Counted from the first letter of the stretch, positions 23,581 through 32,277 are shown. The stretch: DNA of 42,807 bases from Streptomyces bobili (GCF_002154575.1 NZ_MUBA01000149.1:4707-47513); one strand, 5' to 3'. The notes: generated by a model not told the origin, from the sequence alone. Numbers and translations: made by a program.

Positions 23581-24136
23581 GACTACTTCTCTCCGCGACA
23601 CGGGAGGAGTTCCAGTGGCCTGTGTCACCTACTGGTGCCAGCGCAACGCCGTAGAAGTCCGGAGGCACATCGTGGAAGGGGGCGCCAGGGGCCCTCGGCG
23701 CGGTGCTGGTACGACCGGTGGGGCGGCGGACGCTGACCGGCTCGCGGTGCCGGCGCGGGCCTGACGCGCAGGACAGACCATGCCGGGACTTCGTTCCTGC
23801 CTTCGCCCGCGTCTGCGGTGTCACCGGCAGCGCCGCGCCGCAGGTATGGGCACACCGTGCCCGTTCGCACGCCGCACGGGACGGCGATCGGTGTCCGCGA
23901 ACGCTGGTCATGCGGGAATGGGAACGAGAAGCCACGCTGGGGCGGATTCGCCCGTACCCCGTGAGCAGACTGGAGAACCCGCGGCGCGTTCACCCTCTCG
24001 ATGCCGACCGCCGTGCTGCGCGTCCGCGAGCTGTGCAGCAGCACGTCGACCGGGGCTTGAGCCGGTGCGATCCCTCTCCGGTGAATGCCCGCCGGATGCG
24101 CGGCAGTTGTCGTCGGCAGCCGTCGGCGAGCCTTCG
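23581..24136. other. Gene-free stretch between the sigma factor and XRE-cupin genes
   Basis: Long open frames cross this region on both strands, but they are Arg/Pro-rich, lack ribosome-binding sites and continue as antisense readings of the neighbouring genes. I see no gene, RNA or strong repeat. It must contain the sigma operon promoter near its left end. Confidence 0.5.
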
Positions 24137-24724
24137 TCATCCGGCTGCTTCCGGGCCGGGCGGATGTGTGCGGTTGACGGCCTGGTCGCCGTGGGGGCCG
24201 AACAGGTGCAGGATCTCCACCGCTTCGGCGTGGGCGGGGCCGAACCAGTGCGGTGTGCCGGTGTCGAACTCGGCCACCTCGCCCGGCCGGAGGATCGTGT
24301 CGCTCGTCCCGAGGACGAGACGCAGCTCGCCGGCGAGGACGTAGAGCCATTCGTAGCCGGAGTGGGTCACCAGCTTCGGTTCGCGGTGTGCGAGTACCTG
24401 TTTGAAGACCTGGACGCGGCCCGGGTACTGCGTGAGCGGGACGAGGATGCTTCCCCGTTCCCGGCTGCGGGGGGTGAGGTGGACGCGGGGATCGCCGGTG
24501 GCCGGCGCCGCCACCAACTGGTCCAGTGCGACGCGATGGGCGCGGGCGAGCGGGATGAGGAGGTCGAGCGTCGGGCGCCGCCGGCCCGATTCGAGACGCG
24601 AGAGCGTGCTCACGGAGATACCGGTGTCCTCCGCGAGAGCCTCGAGGGTGAGGCCCCGGCCGCGCCGCAGCGTGCGCAGCCGTGGCCCGATGCTGTCGAG
24701 GAGTTCGGCGAGTTCGGCGTCCAT
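24137..24724 (-). CDS. XRE-family regulator with C-terminal cupin domain
   Basis: This 195-residue regulator begins MDAELAELLDSIGPRLRTLR. The helix-turn-helix at about residues 10-63 contains 'GLTLEALAEDTGISVSTLSRLESGRRRPTLDLLIPLAR'. The C-terminal cupin domain at about residues 100-180 has 'KLVTHSGYEWLYVLAGELRLVLG', 'LRPGEVAEFDTGTPHWFGP' and 'AVEILHLFGPHG', and it probably binds a small effector or metal. A TTG at 24748 could extend it by eight residues but would start inside the palindrome, so I chose the ATG at 24724. It is divergent from a DHA2 drug exporter gene across a perfect palindrome, the common arrangement of a local repressor and its efflux pump. Confidence 0.9.
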   Translation of the reverse strand: MDAELAELLDSIGPRLRTLRRGRGLTLEALAEDTGISVSTLSRLESGRRRPTLDLLIPLARAHRVALDQLVAAPATGDPRVHLTPRSRERGSILVPLTQYPGRVQVFKQVLAHREPKLVTHSGYEWLYVLAGELRLVLGTSDTILRPGEVAEFDTGTPHWFGPAHAEAVEILHLFGPHGDQAVNRTHPPGPEAAG

Positions 24725-24731
24725 ACGGCCA

Positions 24732-24750
24732 TTTTGCGGTCTCCGCAAAA
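24732..24750. promoter_or_regulatory. Perfect palindrome, probable operator of the XRE-cupin regulator
   Basis: TTTTGCGG (24732-24739) and CCGCAAAA (24743-24750) form an 8-bp perfect inverted repeat with a 3-base centre, TCT. It lies between the divergent regulator and exporter genes, 8 bases from the regulator start. The T and A runs are conspicuous in this high-GC DNA. Confidence 0.7.
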
Positions 24751-24819
24751 CTTCTGGGCCTGGGCCCGCTCCCGCACCGAGTCTGAGCGCAGCCGATCCG
24801 CAGAGAAAGGGCCCCTCCC

Positions 24820-26247
24820 GTGCTCAGAACGTCCCTGGCCGCTCCGCCCTCCCCACCCGACGCACGCCGGCGCTGGTCGATCCTGGCCGTCTGTGCGCTC
24901 AGCATGTTCCTGGTGGGCGTGGACACCACCATCGTCAACGTCGGCCTGCCGGAGATCGGACACGGCCTCGCAGTGGGCACCCACGGCCTGGAATGGGTCG
25001 TCGACGCGTACACCGTGGTCCTGGCCAGCCTCCTCGTCGTCTCCGGCGCGCTCGCGGACCGGTGGGGTCGCCGCCGGGTGTTCCGGTGCGGACTGCTCGT
25101 CTTCGGCCTGGCCTCTCTCGCGTGCGCCCTGGCCCCGTCGCTGGGCGTCCTCGTCGCAGCAAGGGCCGTACAGGGCATCGGAGCGTCGATGCTCAGTCCG
25201 GTGGCCCTGGCGATCGTGGTGAACGCGATGCCCGACCCGCGGGAGAGGGCACGGGCGATCGGCGTATGGGCGTCCGTCTTCGGGCTGAGCATGGCGGCGG
25301 GCCCGGTCACCGGCGGTGCGCTGATCGCCGCCTTCGGCTGGCGTTCGGTGTTCTGGATCAACGTGCCGGTCGTCGTCATGGCCCTCGTCCTGGTGGCCGT
25401 GTTCGTGCCGGAGTCCCGTGCGGCGCGCGCCTGGCGGCTCGACCTTCCCGGCCAGGTGCTCCTCACCGCGCTGATCTGCCTCGTCGTCGGCGTTCTCATC
25501 GAAGGCCCCCGTATCGGTTGGACCTCGCCCGCGGCCCTCGCCGGCTACGCCCTGGTCACGGCCGCGGCGACCGGATTCGTCCTGGTCGAGCCGCGGCGCG
25601 AGGACCCCCTGATGGACCTCGGCCTCTTCCGCCGGCCACCCTTCGCCACGGCGGTGCTCGGAGCCACGGCGGTATTCGTCGCGCTGAACGTCAGTCTGCT
25701 GCTCAACACCCTCTACCTTCAGCACACCCGAGGCTGGACCCCGCTCGAGTCCGGTGCCGCCACCCTGCCCATGGCAGTCGGCGCCACCCTGTGCGCGCCC
25801 TGGTCCGGCAGTCTGGTGGCGCGTCTCGGACCGCGACGCCCGCTGATCCTCGCGGGCGCGTTCACGACGGCCGGCGGACTGTGCCTGACGAACCTGGGCC
25901 AGCACACGAGCGTGCCGCTGATCCTCCTCGCCCACCTGCTGATCGGCGTCGGGTTCGGCTTCGCCAACGCGCCCCTCACCAATACGGCGGTCAGCGGTCT
26001 GCCGTCGTCCCGTGCCGGTGTGGCAGGGGCGATCACCTCCACCGCCCGCCAAGTCGGTGCGGCGGTCGGCATCGCCGTGGCGGGGGGACTGGTCGCGGGC
26101 ACCGACCCTTCCGGCTTCGCCGCCGCGTCGCGTCCGGGCTGGCTGCTCGTGTCGGGATGCGGGGTCTTCCTCTTCGTCGTGGCCCGCGCCTCACAGCCCG
26201 CGCCCGCCGTCACCTCCCATGACGTACCGGGCCGATCACGTGACTGA
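24820..26247 (+). CDS. DHA2-family MFS drug exporter (EmrB/QacA type)
   Basis: This 475-residue integral membrane transporter of the major facilitator superfamily fits the 14-helix DHA2 group, which exports drugs by proton antiport. Family motifs include 'FLVGVDTTIVNVGLPEIG' in helix 1 (motif D1), 'GALADRWGRRRVF' in the loop after helix 2 (motif A), 'AARAVQGIGASMLSPVALAIV' and 'GVWASVFGLSMAAGPVTGGALIAAFGWRSVFWINVP' (motif C). Start GTG at 24820 has only a weak AGAAAGG upstream. The divergent XRE-cupin gene and intervening palindrome indicate substrate-responsive repression. The exported compound cannot be told from the sequence. Confidence 0.93.
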   Translation: MLRTSLAAPPSPPDARRRWSILAVCALSMFLVGVDTTIVNVGLPEIGHGLAVGTHGLEWVVDAYTVVLASLLVVSGALADRWGRRRVFRCGLLVFGLASLACALAPSLGVLVAARAVQGIGASMLSPVALAIVVNAMPDPRERARAIGVWASVFGLSMAAGPVTGGALIAAFGWRSVFWINVPVVVMALVLVAVFVPESRAARAWRLDLPGQVLLTALICLVVGVLIEGPRIGWTSPAALAGYALVTAAATGFVLVEPRREDPLMDLGLFRRPPFATAVLGATAVFVALNVSLLLNTLYLQHTRGWTPLESGAATLPMAVGATLCAPWSGSLVARLGPRRPLILAGAFTTAGGLCLTNLGQHTSVPLILLAHLLIGVGFGFANAPLTNTAVSGLPSSRAGVAGAITSTARQVGAAVGIAVAGGLVAGTDPSGFAAASRPGWLLVSGCGVFLFVVARASQPAPAVTSHDVPGRSRD

Positions 26248-26383
26248 ACGAGCGTCTGACGGGTTGTCCGCGGTGGGCGCGGGGACGAGATGTCCTCCCC
26301 ACCGGCCGAGTTCGACCGCCGCACGTGTCGGGACGCCGCACACGGCGCAGCGGAGCCGAACCCAGCAGCCCATCCACCTCGGC

Positions 26384-27226
26384 TCAGCCCTGCCCGCAGC
26401 GATCGAGCGCGGCGCGCACCTGGTGGAGCCCCTCCGCTCTCCAGTGATCCCGGTCAGGCATCTGGTCACCTCGGCGCCAGCGCCAGGCCGAGAACATGGC
26501 CCAGTTCAGGGCGCGGCACCGGTGAAGCAGGCCGTCGTCGGCACCCGCGTAGTGTTTTCCGACTTCTTCGGGCGCATGGGCGAGGTCGAACTCGACCGGC
26601 CCACGGCAGCACGTGGCGAGGTCGACGAACAGCGGCCCTCTCCTGGTGTTGAGGAGGTTGCCCGGATGCGGCTCGCCGTGCAACAACTGGTCGTTGGCTC
26701 TGCTTGTACTGATCGCGGCGCTCAGGCCACCCAGTGTGTCAATGAGGAGTGCCCGGTCAGGGTCGGGCAGCTCGGGGGACCGCTCCCGGTCGTTCACCTC
26801 TCTCAACGCCACGGCGGCCCGGTCGGTGAAGTGCGGTGCCTGCACATCGATCCGCCGCAAGGCGGCATGCTGCCGCAGGAGTACGTCCGCGTAGTCGGCC
26901 GGCGCGATCTCCGCACCCACGGACTCGTAGTAGGTCCAGAGCGAGACGGCGAAGGCATCGCGCACATGGACTCGGGACCCGGCCCGGGGGTCCGGCTCGG
27001 CCACAGGAGCGCCGACGTCCACGAGACGGTGAGCAACCTCGACCTCGAACTCGGAGTCGGCCACCTGCCCCACAGGTGCCACCCGAGCCAGAACACCGCA
27101 AGGAATCAGGCGCAGTGCGACGCGGTCAGAGTTGTGGACAACGACCACATCGTCGACCTGGAGCCCCAGTTCCGAAGCGGTCGCACGTCCTGCCTCGACC
27201 GCACGGCGGAGTTCCGACGGTTCCAT
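26384..27226 (-). CDS. APH-family phosphotransferase with Glu in the catalytic-loop Asp position
   Basis: This 280-residue protein kinase-like phosphotransferase (aminoglycoside phosphotransferase/choline kinase fold) has its catalytic loop as HGEPHPGN at residues 183-190. Classical family members have HGDxxxxN, so Glu185 replaces the catalytic Asp. The metal-binding segment is 'LFVDLATCCRGPVEFDLAH' with Asp202. The HGEPHPGN form recurs in actinobacterial relatives as far as I recall, so it may be a distinct active subgroup. The ATG at 27226 has GGGAGAG upstream; the in-frame start at 27253 would place the ribosome-binding site inside the gene. The substrate could be an antibiotic or a small metabolite; resistance is not shown. 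Confidence 0.85.
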   Translation of the reverse strand: MEPSELRRAVEAGRATASELGLQVDDVVVVHNSDRVALRLIPCGVLARVAPVGQVADSEFEVEVAHRLVDVGAPVAEPDPRAGSRVHVRDAFAVSLWTYYESVGAEIAPADYADVLLRQHAALRRIDVQAPHFTDRAAVALREVNDRERSPELPDPDRALLIDTLGGLSAAISTSRANDQLLHGEPHPGNLLNTRRGPLFVDLATCCRGPVEFDLAHAPEEVGKHYAGADDGLLHRCRALNWAMFSAWRWRRGDQMPDRDHWRAEGLHQVRAALDRCGQG

Positions 27227-27352
27227 AGCGCTCTCCCTCATCGGCGAGTACACCTACAACGCGGGGCCATGGCGGGCTCGGACGTCACCGCGCAAGCCTG
27301 TCACGCCCACCCTGCGTCCGGGCAACCGCATTTGCGTCGGCCGTGTCGCGCG

Positions 27353-28270
27353 TCACGCGCCGTCCCGCGCCGCCGCCGTCGTGTCGTCGTCGACGGTGAC
27401 ACCGAGCCGGCCGGCCATGGTGGTGAGGGCCGTTCCCAGTGGGAGCGCGACCCGGGTGACGGCGTGCGGGTCGCCCCGGGTCGGGTCGCGGTTGACGATC
27501 AGCACCGGCTTTCCGGCTTCGGCGGCCTGGCGGACGAACCGGAGTCCGGACATCACCGTCAGCGAGGAGCCCAGGACGAGCAGCGAGGCTGCCTCCCGGA
27601 CCAGCTCACGGCATCGCTCGACCCGCTGCGGCGGGACGGCCTCGCCGAAGAACACCACGTCGGGCTTGAGGATGCCGTCACAGACCGTGCAGGAGACCAC
27701 GGCGAAGTCCCCGACCTGTTCGTCCGTGAGGTCGGCGTCACCGTCCGGGTTGATTCCGGCGGCCACCGGTTCGAAGCCCGCGTTGGCCTCCTCCAGCCGC
27801 CGTGCCAGTTCGCCGCGTGAGGTGACGGCACCGCAGGAGAGGCAGACGACCCGGGCCAGGCTGCCGTGCAGGTCGACGACGCCCTCGCTGCCTGCGGCGT
27901 CGTGCAGGCCGTCGACGTTCTGGGTGATCACGCCCGAGAGCAGGCCGTGCCGCCCGAACGCGGCCACCGCCCGGTGCCCGGCGTTGGGGCGGGCGCGGCC
28001 GAAGGTGCGCCAGCCGAGGTGGCTGCGCGCCCAGTACCGGCGCCGGGCCTGGGGGCCGGCGGTGAAGTCCTGGTAGGTCATCGGAGTGTGCCGGCTCAGG
28101 CTTCCGCCCTCGCCCCGGTAGTCGGGGATGCCCGACTCCGTGGAGATGCCCGCCCCGCTGAGCACCAGCACGCCGCCCGTGCTCAGGGCATCGACGACCG
28201 GCCCCAGGTCCGTGGTGCCCGGCGGCAGATCATCGGCGGGGGTCCAGCTCAGAGTGGGGCGCATGCGCAT
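27353..28270 (-). CDS. Sir2-family NAD-dependent protein deacylase
   Basis: This 305-residue sirtuin removes acyl groups from lysines using NAD+. It has the NAD-binding GAGISTESGIPDYRG at residues 39-53, TQNVDGLH at 116-123 and catalytic His135 in DLHGSL. The zinc ribbon has Cys143 and Cys146 (CLSC) and Cys194 and Cys197 (CTVC), and GSSL is at 234-237. It carries about 20 extra residues before the core and a short tail. Two in-frame ATGs, 28270 and 28264, are possible; GGTGG lies upstream. It is about 125 bp upstream of the phosphotransferase gene on the same strand. The protein target is unknown. Confidence 0.94.
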   Translation of the reverse strand: MRMRPTLSWTPADDLPPGTTDLGPVVDALSTGGVLVLSGAGISTESGIPDYRGEGGSLSRHTPMTYQDFTAGPQARRRYWARSHLGWRTFGRARPNAGHRAVAAFGRHGLLSGVITQNVDGLHDAAGSEGVVDLHGSLARVVCLSCGAVTSRGELARRLEEANAGFEPVAAGINPDGDADLTDEQVGDFAVVSCTVCDGILKPDVVFFGEAVPPQRVERCRELVREAASLLVLGSSLTVMSGLRFVRQAAEAGKPVLIVNRDPTRGDPHAVTRVALPLGTALTTMAGRLGVTVDDDTTAAARDGA

Positions 28271-28685
28271 GCCACCAGGGTACGGAACCGTCGGCCGAGG
28301 CCTCTGCCAGCCGCGGAGCCGGGCGGCGCCGGCAGCGGGATGCCCCGGCTTCCGGTCCCTACGTGGGAAGGCTCCGTCCGCCCCACTGGCCGTTCACGAG
28401 AGCGCCGCACTCCACCGATCCTCGGTCGTCGGCGTCCGGGATCACCGACCGCGCAACAGGCCCGGCCGGAAAGGTGAGTTGACCTGCCTGGCCCATTGCG
28501 GCGATGGACAGCCCGACGGGACGCCGGTTGCGGCCCGGCCGGCGTCGAGGACTTTGACCGCATCGATGACAAAGTATGGACATGACAAGCGGAAGCCCCT
28601 TAGCTTTGCGGCGGAACCCGCAGCCCATACCGCGGAAGACCGGAGCGACATCCGGCACGGTCCGGTCCCCAGTGCAGGAGGACCA
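28271..28685. other. Upstream region of the large secreted protein gene
   Basis: There is no gene here. A weak promoter candidate has TTGACC at 28554-28559 and TATGGA at 28575-28580, but the spacer of 15 bp is short. The AT-rich stretch 28561-28590 contains GACAA twice and could bind a sugar-responsive regulator. AGGAGG at 28676-28681 is the ribosome-binding site of the next gene. Confidence 0.45.
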
Positions 28686-31600
28686 ATGCGCCAACGCCTG
28701 TTCCCCCGGGCCCGAAGACACCTCATCCCGCTGCTGACGTCGGCCGCCTTCGCCGCCGGCGCCCTGGGCGCCCCGACGGCGACCGCCACCGTGCCCACCG
28801 CCGTGCCGACCGCAACCGTGCCCGCCGCCACCGCTCCCGCTGCCACCATGCCCACCACCGCCTCCGCCGACATCCCCGCACAGGAGCCCGGAGTCACGCT
28901 GCGCGTGTATGACGTGCAGACACCGCTCAACGAGCTCTGCACCCTCAAACCGGGACAGACTCCCAACCACGACAAACTCATGCCGACGATCGACTGGTCC
29001 ACGACCACCGACTTCGGAGGCTTCGACGACCACTTCGTCACGGAGGCCACCGGATACCTGGTCGCCCCGGTCGACGGGTCCTACACGCTCCGGCTCACCA
29101 GCGACGACGGCTCACGGCTGGCCCTCGACAGCGCCACCGTGATCGACCACGACGGACTCCACGGCGCCGAACCGAAGGACGGCACCGTCCACCTCGCCGC
29201 CGGTCCGCACCCCCTGAAGATCGACCACTTCGAGCGCGACGGCGGCCAGCAACTGCGGCTCTCCTGGAAGCCGCCGGGCGCCGACGGCTTCACCGCCGTA
29301 CCGCGCGAGGCCCTCAGCACCGACGCCGGTGTCGTCCGGGTGACGGCGCCGGGGCGCAAGGACTGCGAGGCGAGCGGCGACACCCCGGGCGACGGGCTCC
29401 CGCTCACCTCCGTACGCCCCGACCTCACCCTCACCGACCTGCGGCCCGAGGGTTTCCAGCCGCAGGTCAGCGGCATGGACTGGCTGCCCGACGGGCGTCT
29501 CGCCATCAGCACGTGGGGTGGCAGCGACAAGGTGGCCGGAGAGGTCTACCTGCTCGATCACGTCACCGGCGCGACCAGCCGCGACCAGGTCACCGTGAAG
29601 AAGGTGGCGAGCGGGCTGCGCGAACCGATGGGCATCAAGTACGTCGACGGCGCCCTGTACGTCTCGCAGAAGCACGAACTGACCCGGCTGGTCGACCGGG
29701 ACGGCGACGAGGTGACCGACGAGTACCGTACGGTCGCCACCTGGCCCTACGGAGGGAACTTCCACGAGTTCGCGTTCGGCCTCCTCCACCGCGACGGCTA
29801 CTTCTACGTGAACCTCTCCGTCGCCATCGACCTCGGCGGCGCGACCACCACACCGCAGCCGGCACCCGGCCGAGGAACCACGTACAAGGTGAACGCGAAG
29901 ACGGGCCGGATCAGCCCCGTCGCCGGAGGCCTCCGCACCCCCAACGGGATCGGCTGGGGTCCGGGCGGCGGTCTGTTCACCACCGACAACCAGGGCGGAT
30001 GGCTGCCCTCCTCCAAGCTGGTCCAGATCAAGCAGGACCGCTTCTTCAACCACTACACCGAGCCCTCCGGCCCCTTCGAGGACACCCCCGTCACCCAGCC
30101 GGTGCTGTGGCTCCCGCAGAACGAGATCGCCAACTCACCCTCCACCCCCCTGTACCTGACGGAGGGCCGGTTCGCCGGCCAGATGCTCATCGGTGACGTC
30201 ACCTACGGAGGGCTGCAACGCGCCTACCTGGAGAAGGTCAAGGGCGAGTACCAGGGCGCCGTCTTCCGCTACACACAGGGCCTGGAGGCCGGGGTCAACC
30301 GCCTCTCCATGGGGCCGGACGGGGCGATCTACGCCGGCGGCCTGGGCGCCGACGGCAACTGGGGCCAGGAGGGCAAGCTCAGGTTCGGCCTGCAGAAGCT
30401 GGCCCCCAACGGCGGCGACACCTTCGACATCCAGACCATGCGAGCCGTACCGGACGGCTTCGACCTGACGTACACCCAGCCGCTGTCCGCCGAGACCGCC
30501 ACGGATCTCGCCGGCCGCTACCGGGCCGAGCAGTGGCGCTACACGCCGACGGCCGACTACGGCGGACCCAAGATCGCCGAACAGCGGCTCGCCGTACGCG
30601 CTGCGACCCTCTCCGAGGACGGCCGGACCGTCCGGCTCCGCCTGGACGGCCTGAAGGCCGGCCACGTGGTCCATCTGCGCTCGCCGCGGCCCTTCGCCGC
30701 CGCCTCCGGCGAGACGCTGTGGAGCACCGAAGCCTGGTACACGCTCAACGCCATGCCCGGCAAGCAGCCGCCTCCCGCGACGCTCTACGAGGCGGAGGAA
30801 GCCCGCCTCACCGGCAGGGCGGGCATCAACACCGACCACATCGGCTACTCCGGCAGCGGCTTCGTCGACCGCTACGCGACCGAGGGCAAGGCGGGCACGA
30901 CGTTCGACGTCACGGTCCCCAAGGCGGGCACCTACGACGTGAACCTGCGCTACTCCAACGGCCCGAACCCGTTCCAGGGAACCAAGTCCCTCTCCCTCCA
31001 CGCCAACGGGGAGAAGGTGCGGCAGACGCAGCTCCCCTCCACCGGGGACTGGGACACCTGGTCGACCCGGACGGAACGCCTGACCCTGCGAGCCGGCCCC
31101 AACACGGTCTCCTACCGCTACGACCCCGGCGACACCGGACACGTCAACCTCGACCTGATCACCGTGCACCCCCAGGGCGCCGCCGTCACCCTCTTCGACG
31201 GCACCGCCGCCTCGCAGGCCCAGTGGCAGCACACGGACGGACGGCGAGCGGCCTGGCCGCTCACCGAAGAGGCCTCGATGGAGGTGTGCTGCGGCGACCT
31301 CCGCACCAAGGACGCCTACCAGGACTTCGCCCTGCACGTCGAGTTCCGTGTCCCGCTCCTGCCTCCGGACGTGACCGGACAGGACCGCGGCAACAGCGGC
31401 ATCTTCCTCCAGGACCGCTACGAGCTGCAGATCCTCGACTCCTACGGTGACACCTCCCCGGACACCAACGAGGCCGGGGCGGTCTACCTGAAGAAGCCGC
31501 CCGACGTGAACGCGGCAGCGCCCCCGGAGACCTGGCAGACGTACGACATCGTCTTCCGCGCCGCCCGCTACGACGGCGAAGGCCGCAAGACCGCCGACGC

Positions 31601-31766
31601 CCGGCTGACGGTCGTGTGGAACGGCACGAAGGTGCACGACGACATCGCCCTCGACGGACCCACCGCCTCGGGCCGGTCCGAGACCCCTGCGGCGGGCGCG
31701 ATCCGTTTGCAGGACCACGGCAACAAGGTGCGATTCCGCAACATCCACATCCGGCCACTGACATGA
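28686..31766 (+). CDS. Secreted PA14 / sorbosone-dehydrogenase-like propeller / CBM / 3-keto-disaccharide hydrolase multidomain protein
   Basis: This is a 1026-residue exported protein. A signal peptide (MRQRLFPRARRHLIPLLTS then a hydrophobic run to 'LGAPTATA', about residues 1-34) is followed by a Thr/Ala/Pro/Val linker to about 62. A PA14 domain spans about 69-215 ('ATGYLVAPVDGSYTLRLTSDDGSRL'). A glucose/sorbosone-dehydrogenase-like six-bladed propeller spans about 250-577 ('VASGLREPMGIKYVDGALYVS', 'LRTPNGIGWGPGGGLF'). A beta domain follows to about 695, then a CBM6/35-like domain at about 698-832 ('YEAEEARLTG', 'VNLRYSNG') and a DUF1080 3-keto-disaccharide hydrolase domain at about 834-1026 ('DRGNSGIFLQDRYELQILDSYG'). 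The start ATG has AGGAGG. It probably acts on oxidised sugars outside the cell. Confidence 0.92.
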   Translation: MRQRLFPRARRHLIPLLTSAAFAAGALGAPTATATVPTAVPTATVPAATAPAATMPTTASADIPAQEPGVTLRVYDVQTPLNELCTLKPGQTPNHDKLMPTIDWSTTTDFGGFDDHFVTEATGYLVAPVDGSYTLRLTSDDGSRLALDSATVIDHDGLHGAEPKDGTVHLAAGPHPLKIDHFERDGGQQLRLSWKPPGADGFTAVPREALSTDAGVVRVTAPGRKDCEASGDTPGDGLPLTSVRPDLTLTDLRPEGFQPQVSGMDWLPDGRLAISTWGGSDKVAGEVYLLDHVTGATSRDQVTVKKVASGLREPMGIKYVDGALYVSQKHELTRLVDRDGDEVTDEYRTVATWPYGGNFHEFAFGLLHRDGYFYVNLSVAIDLGGATTTPQPAPGRGTTYKVNAKTGRISPVAGGLRTPNGIGWGPGGGLFTTDNQGGWLPSSKLVQIKQDRFFNHYTEPSGPFEDTPVTQPVLWLPQNEIANSPSTPLYLTEGRFAGQMLIGDVTYGGLQRAYLEKVKGEYQGAVFRYTQGLEAGVNRLSMGPDGAIYAGGLGADGNWGQEGKLRFGLQKLAPNGGDTFDIQTMRAVPDGFDLTYTQPLSAETATDLAGRYRAEQWRYTPTADYGGPKIAEQRLAVRAATLSEDGRTVRLRLDGLKAGHVVHLRSPRPFAAASGETLWSTEAWYTLNAMPGKQPPPATLYEAEEARLTGRAGINTDHIGYSGSGFVDRYATEGKAGTTFDVTVPKAGTYDVNLRYSNGPNPFQGTKSLSLHANGEKVRQTQLPSTGDWDTWSTRTERLTLRAGPNTVSYRYDPGDTGHVNLDLITVHPQGAAVTLFDGTAASQAQWQHTDGRRAAWPLTEEASMEVCCGDLRTKDAYQDFALHVEFRVPLLPPDVTGQDRGNSGIFLQDRYELQILDSYGDTSPDTNEAGAVYLKKPPDVNAAAPPETWQTYDIVFRAARYDGEGRKTADARLTVVWNGTKVHDDIALDGPTASGRSETPAAGAIRLQDHGNKVRFRNIHIRPLT

Positions 31767-31814
31767 ACCGCCGGTAGGCGCCGGCGGAAACGGTGACGCG
31801 GCCGACGGCCGGTC

Positions 31815-31845
31815 GGTGCCACGACCGGCCGCCGGCCGTGGCACC
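31815..31845 (+). terminator. Terminator hairpin after the large secreted protein gene
   Basis: The 8-bp perfect arms GGTGCCAC (31815-31822) and GTGGCACC (31838-31845) enclose a GC-rich loop. Alternative pairings with GGCCGGTCG at 31807-31815 are possible. It starts 49 bases after the stop codon. Confidence 0.55.
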
Positions 31846-31846
31846 G

Positions 31847-31900
31847 CATCGCCGACGGGTCGAGGGGCCGACGGGCCGACGGGTCGGCGGGTCGACCGGT
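31847..31900. repeat. Degenerate short tandem repeat
   Basis: About five imperfect 8-9 bp units built on CGACGGG and its variants (CGAGGGG, CGGCGGG) follow the hairpin after the large secreted protein gene. It may be slipped-strand DNA with no further role. Confidence 0.6.
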
Positions 31901-31938
31901 GTGCGTGGGCACCGACTCGCCGTGGGCGCTGCTTCGAC

Positions 31939-31968
31939 TTGATAGGCAAGTGAATGGTTGCCTATGCT
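31939..31968 (+). promoter_or_regulatory. Promoter and autoregulatory operator of the ArsR-VOC pair
   Basis: A -35 TTGATA (31939-31944) and -10 TATGCT (31963-31968) are separated by 18 bp. A perfect 7-bp inverted repeat, TAGGCAA (31943-31949) and TTGCCTA (31958-31964), fills the spacer and overlaps both boxes. This is the expected layout for repression by the ArsR-type regulator encoded immediately downstream. The start of transcription would fall at about 31975. Confidence 0.75.
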
Positions 31969-31974
31969 GGAGTG

Positions 31975-32277
31975 GTGGCCGACGACGTGTTCAAAGCCTT
32001 GGCCGACCCCACCCGCCGGACCATCCTCGACGAGCTGACGGAGAAATCCGGGCAGACCCTCTTCGAGATCTGCTCACGGCTGAGCATGAAGCATCAGCTG
32101 GGCATCTCGCGCCAGGGCGTCTCCCAGCACCTCGCCGTGCTGGAGGCCGCCGGGCTCGTCGAGACCAGGCGAGAGGGCCGCTACAAATTCCACGACCTCA
32201 ACACGGCCCCGCTCCGCCAGATCGCCGAGCGCTGGCACGTGCCCCACGCATCCGGACCGCAGGAGAGCACCCCATGA
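31975..32277 (+). CDS. ArsR/SmtB-type winged-helix regulator
   Basis: This 100-residue metalloregulator-fold repressor has 'DVFKALADPTRRTILDELTEKSGQTLFEICSRL' and the recognition part 'ISRQGVSQHLAVLEAAGLVETRREGRYKFHDL'. No metal-binding Cys motif is visible, so it may sense something other than metals. An ATG at 31954 lies inside the promoter spacer and cannot be the start if the -10 at 31963 is used. The GTG at 31975 (or 31972) falls where the transcript should begin, so the mRNA is probably leaderless. It is coupled by an ATGA overlap to the VOC gene, which it probably represses together with itself. Confidence 0.88.
   Translation: MADDVFKALADPTRRTILDELTEKSGQTLFEICSRLSMKHQLGISRQGVSQHLAVLEAAGLVETRREGRYKFHDLNTAPLRQIAERWHVPHASGPQESTP

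Noticed and set aside
23625..25499. Minus-strand open frame of 624 codons across the XRE-cupin and exporter genes
   Set aside because: It is Arg/Pro/Ser-rich, has no ribosome-binding site and conflicts with both genes.
31847..31900. Short repeats considered as a CRISPR array
   Set aside because: Units are 8-9 bp, imperfect and have no spacers. No cas gene is present.
30135..31949. Minus-strand open frame of 604 codons opposite the large secreted protein gene
   Set aside because: No motif, and the opposite strand has continuous domain matches.
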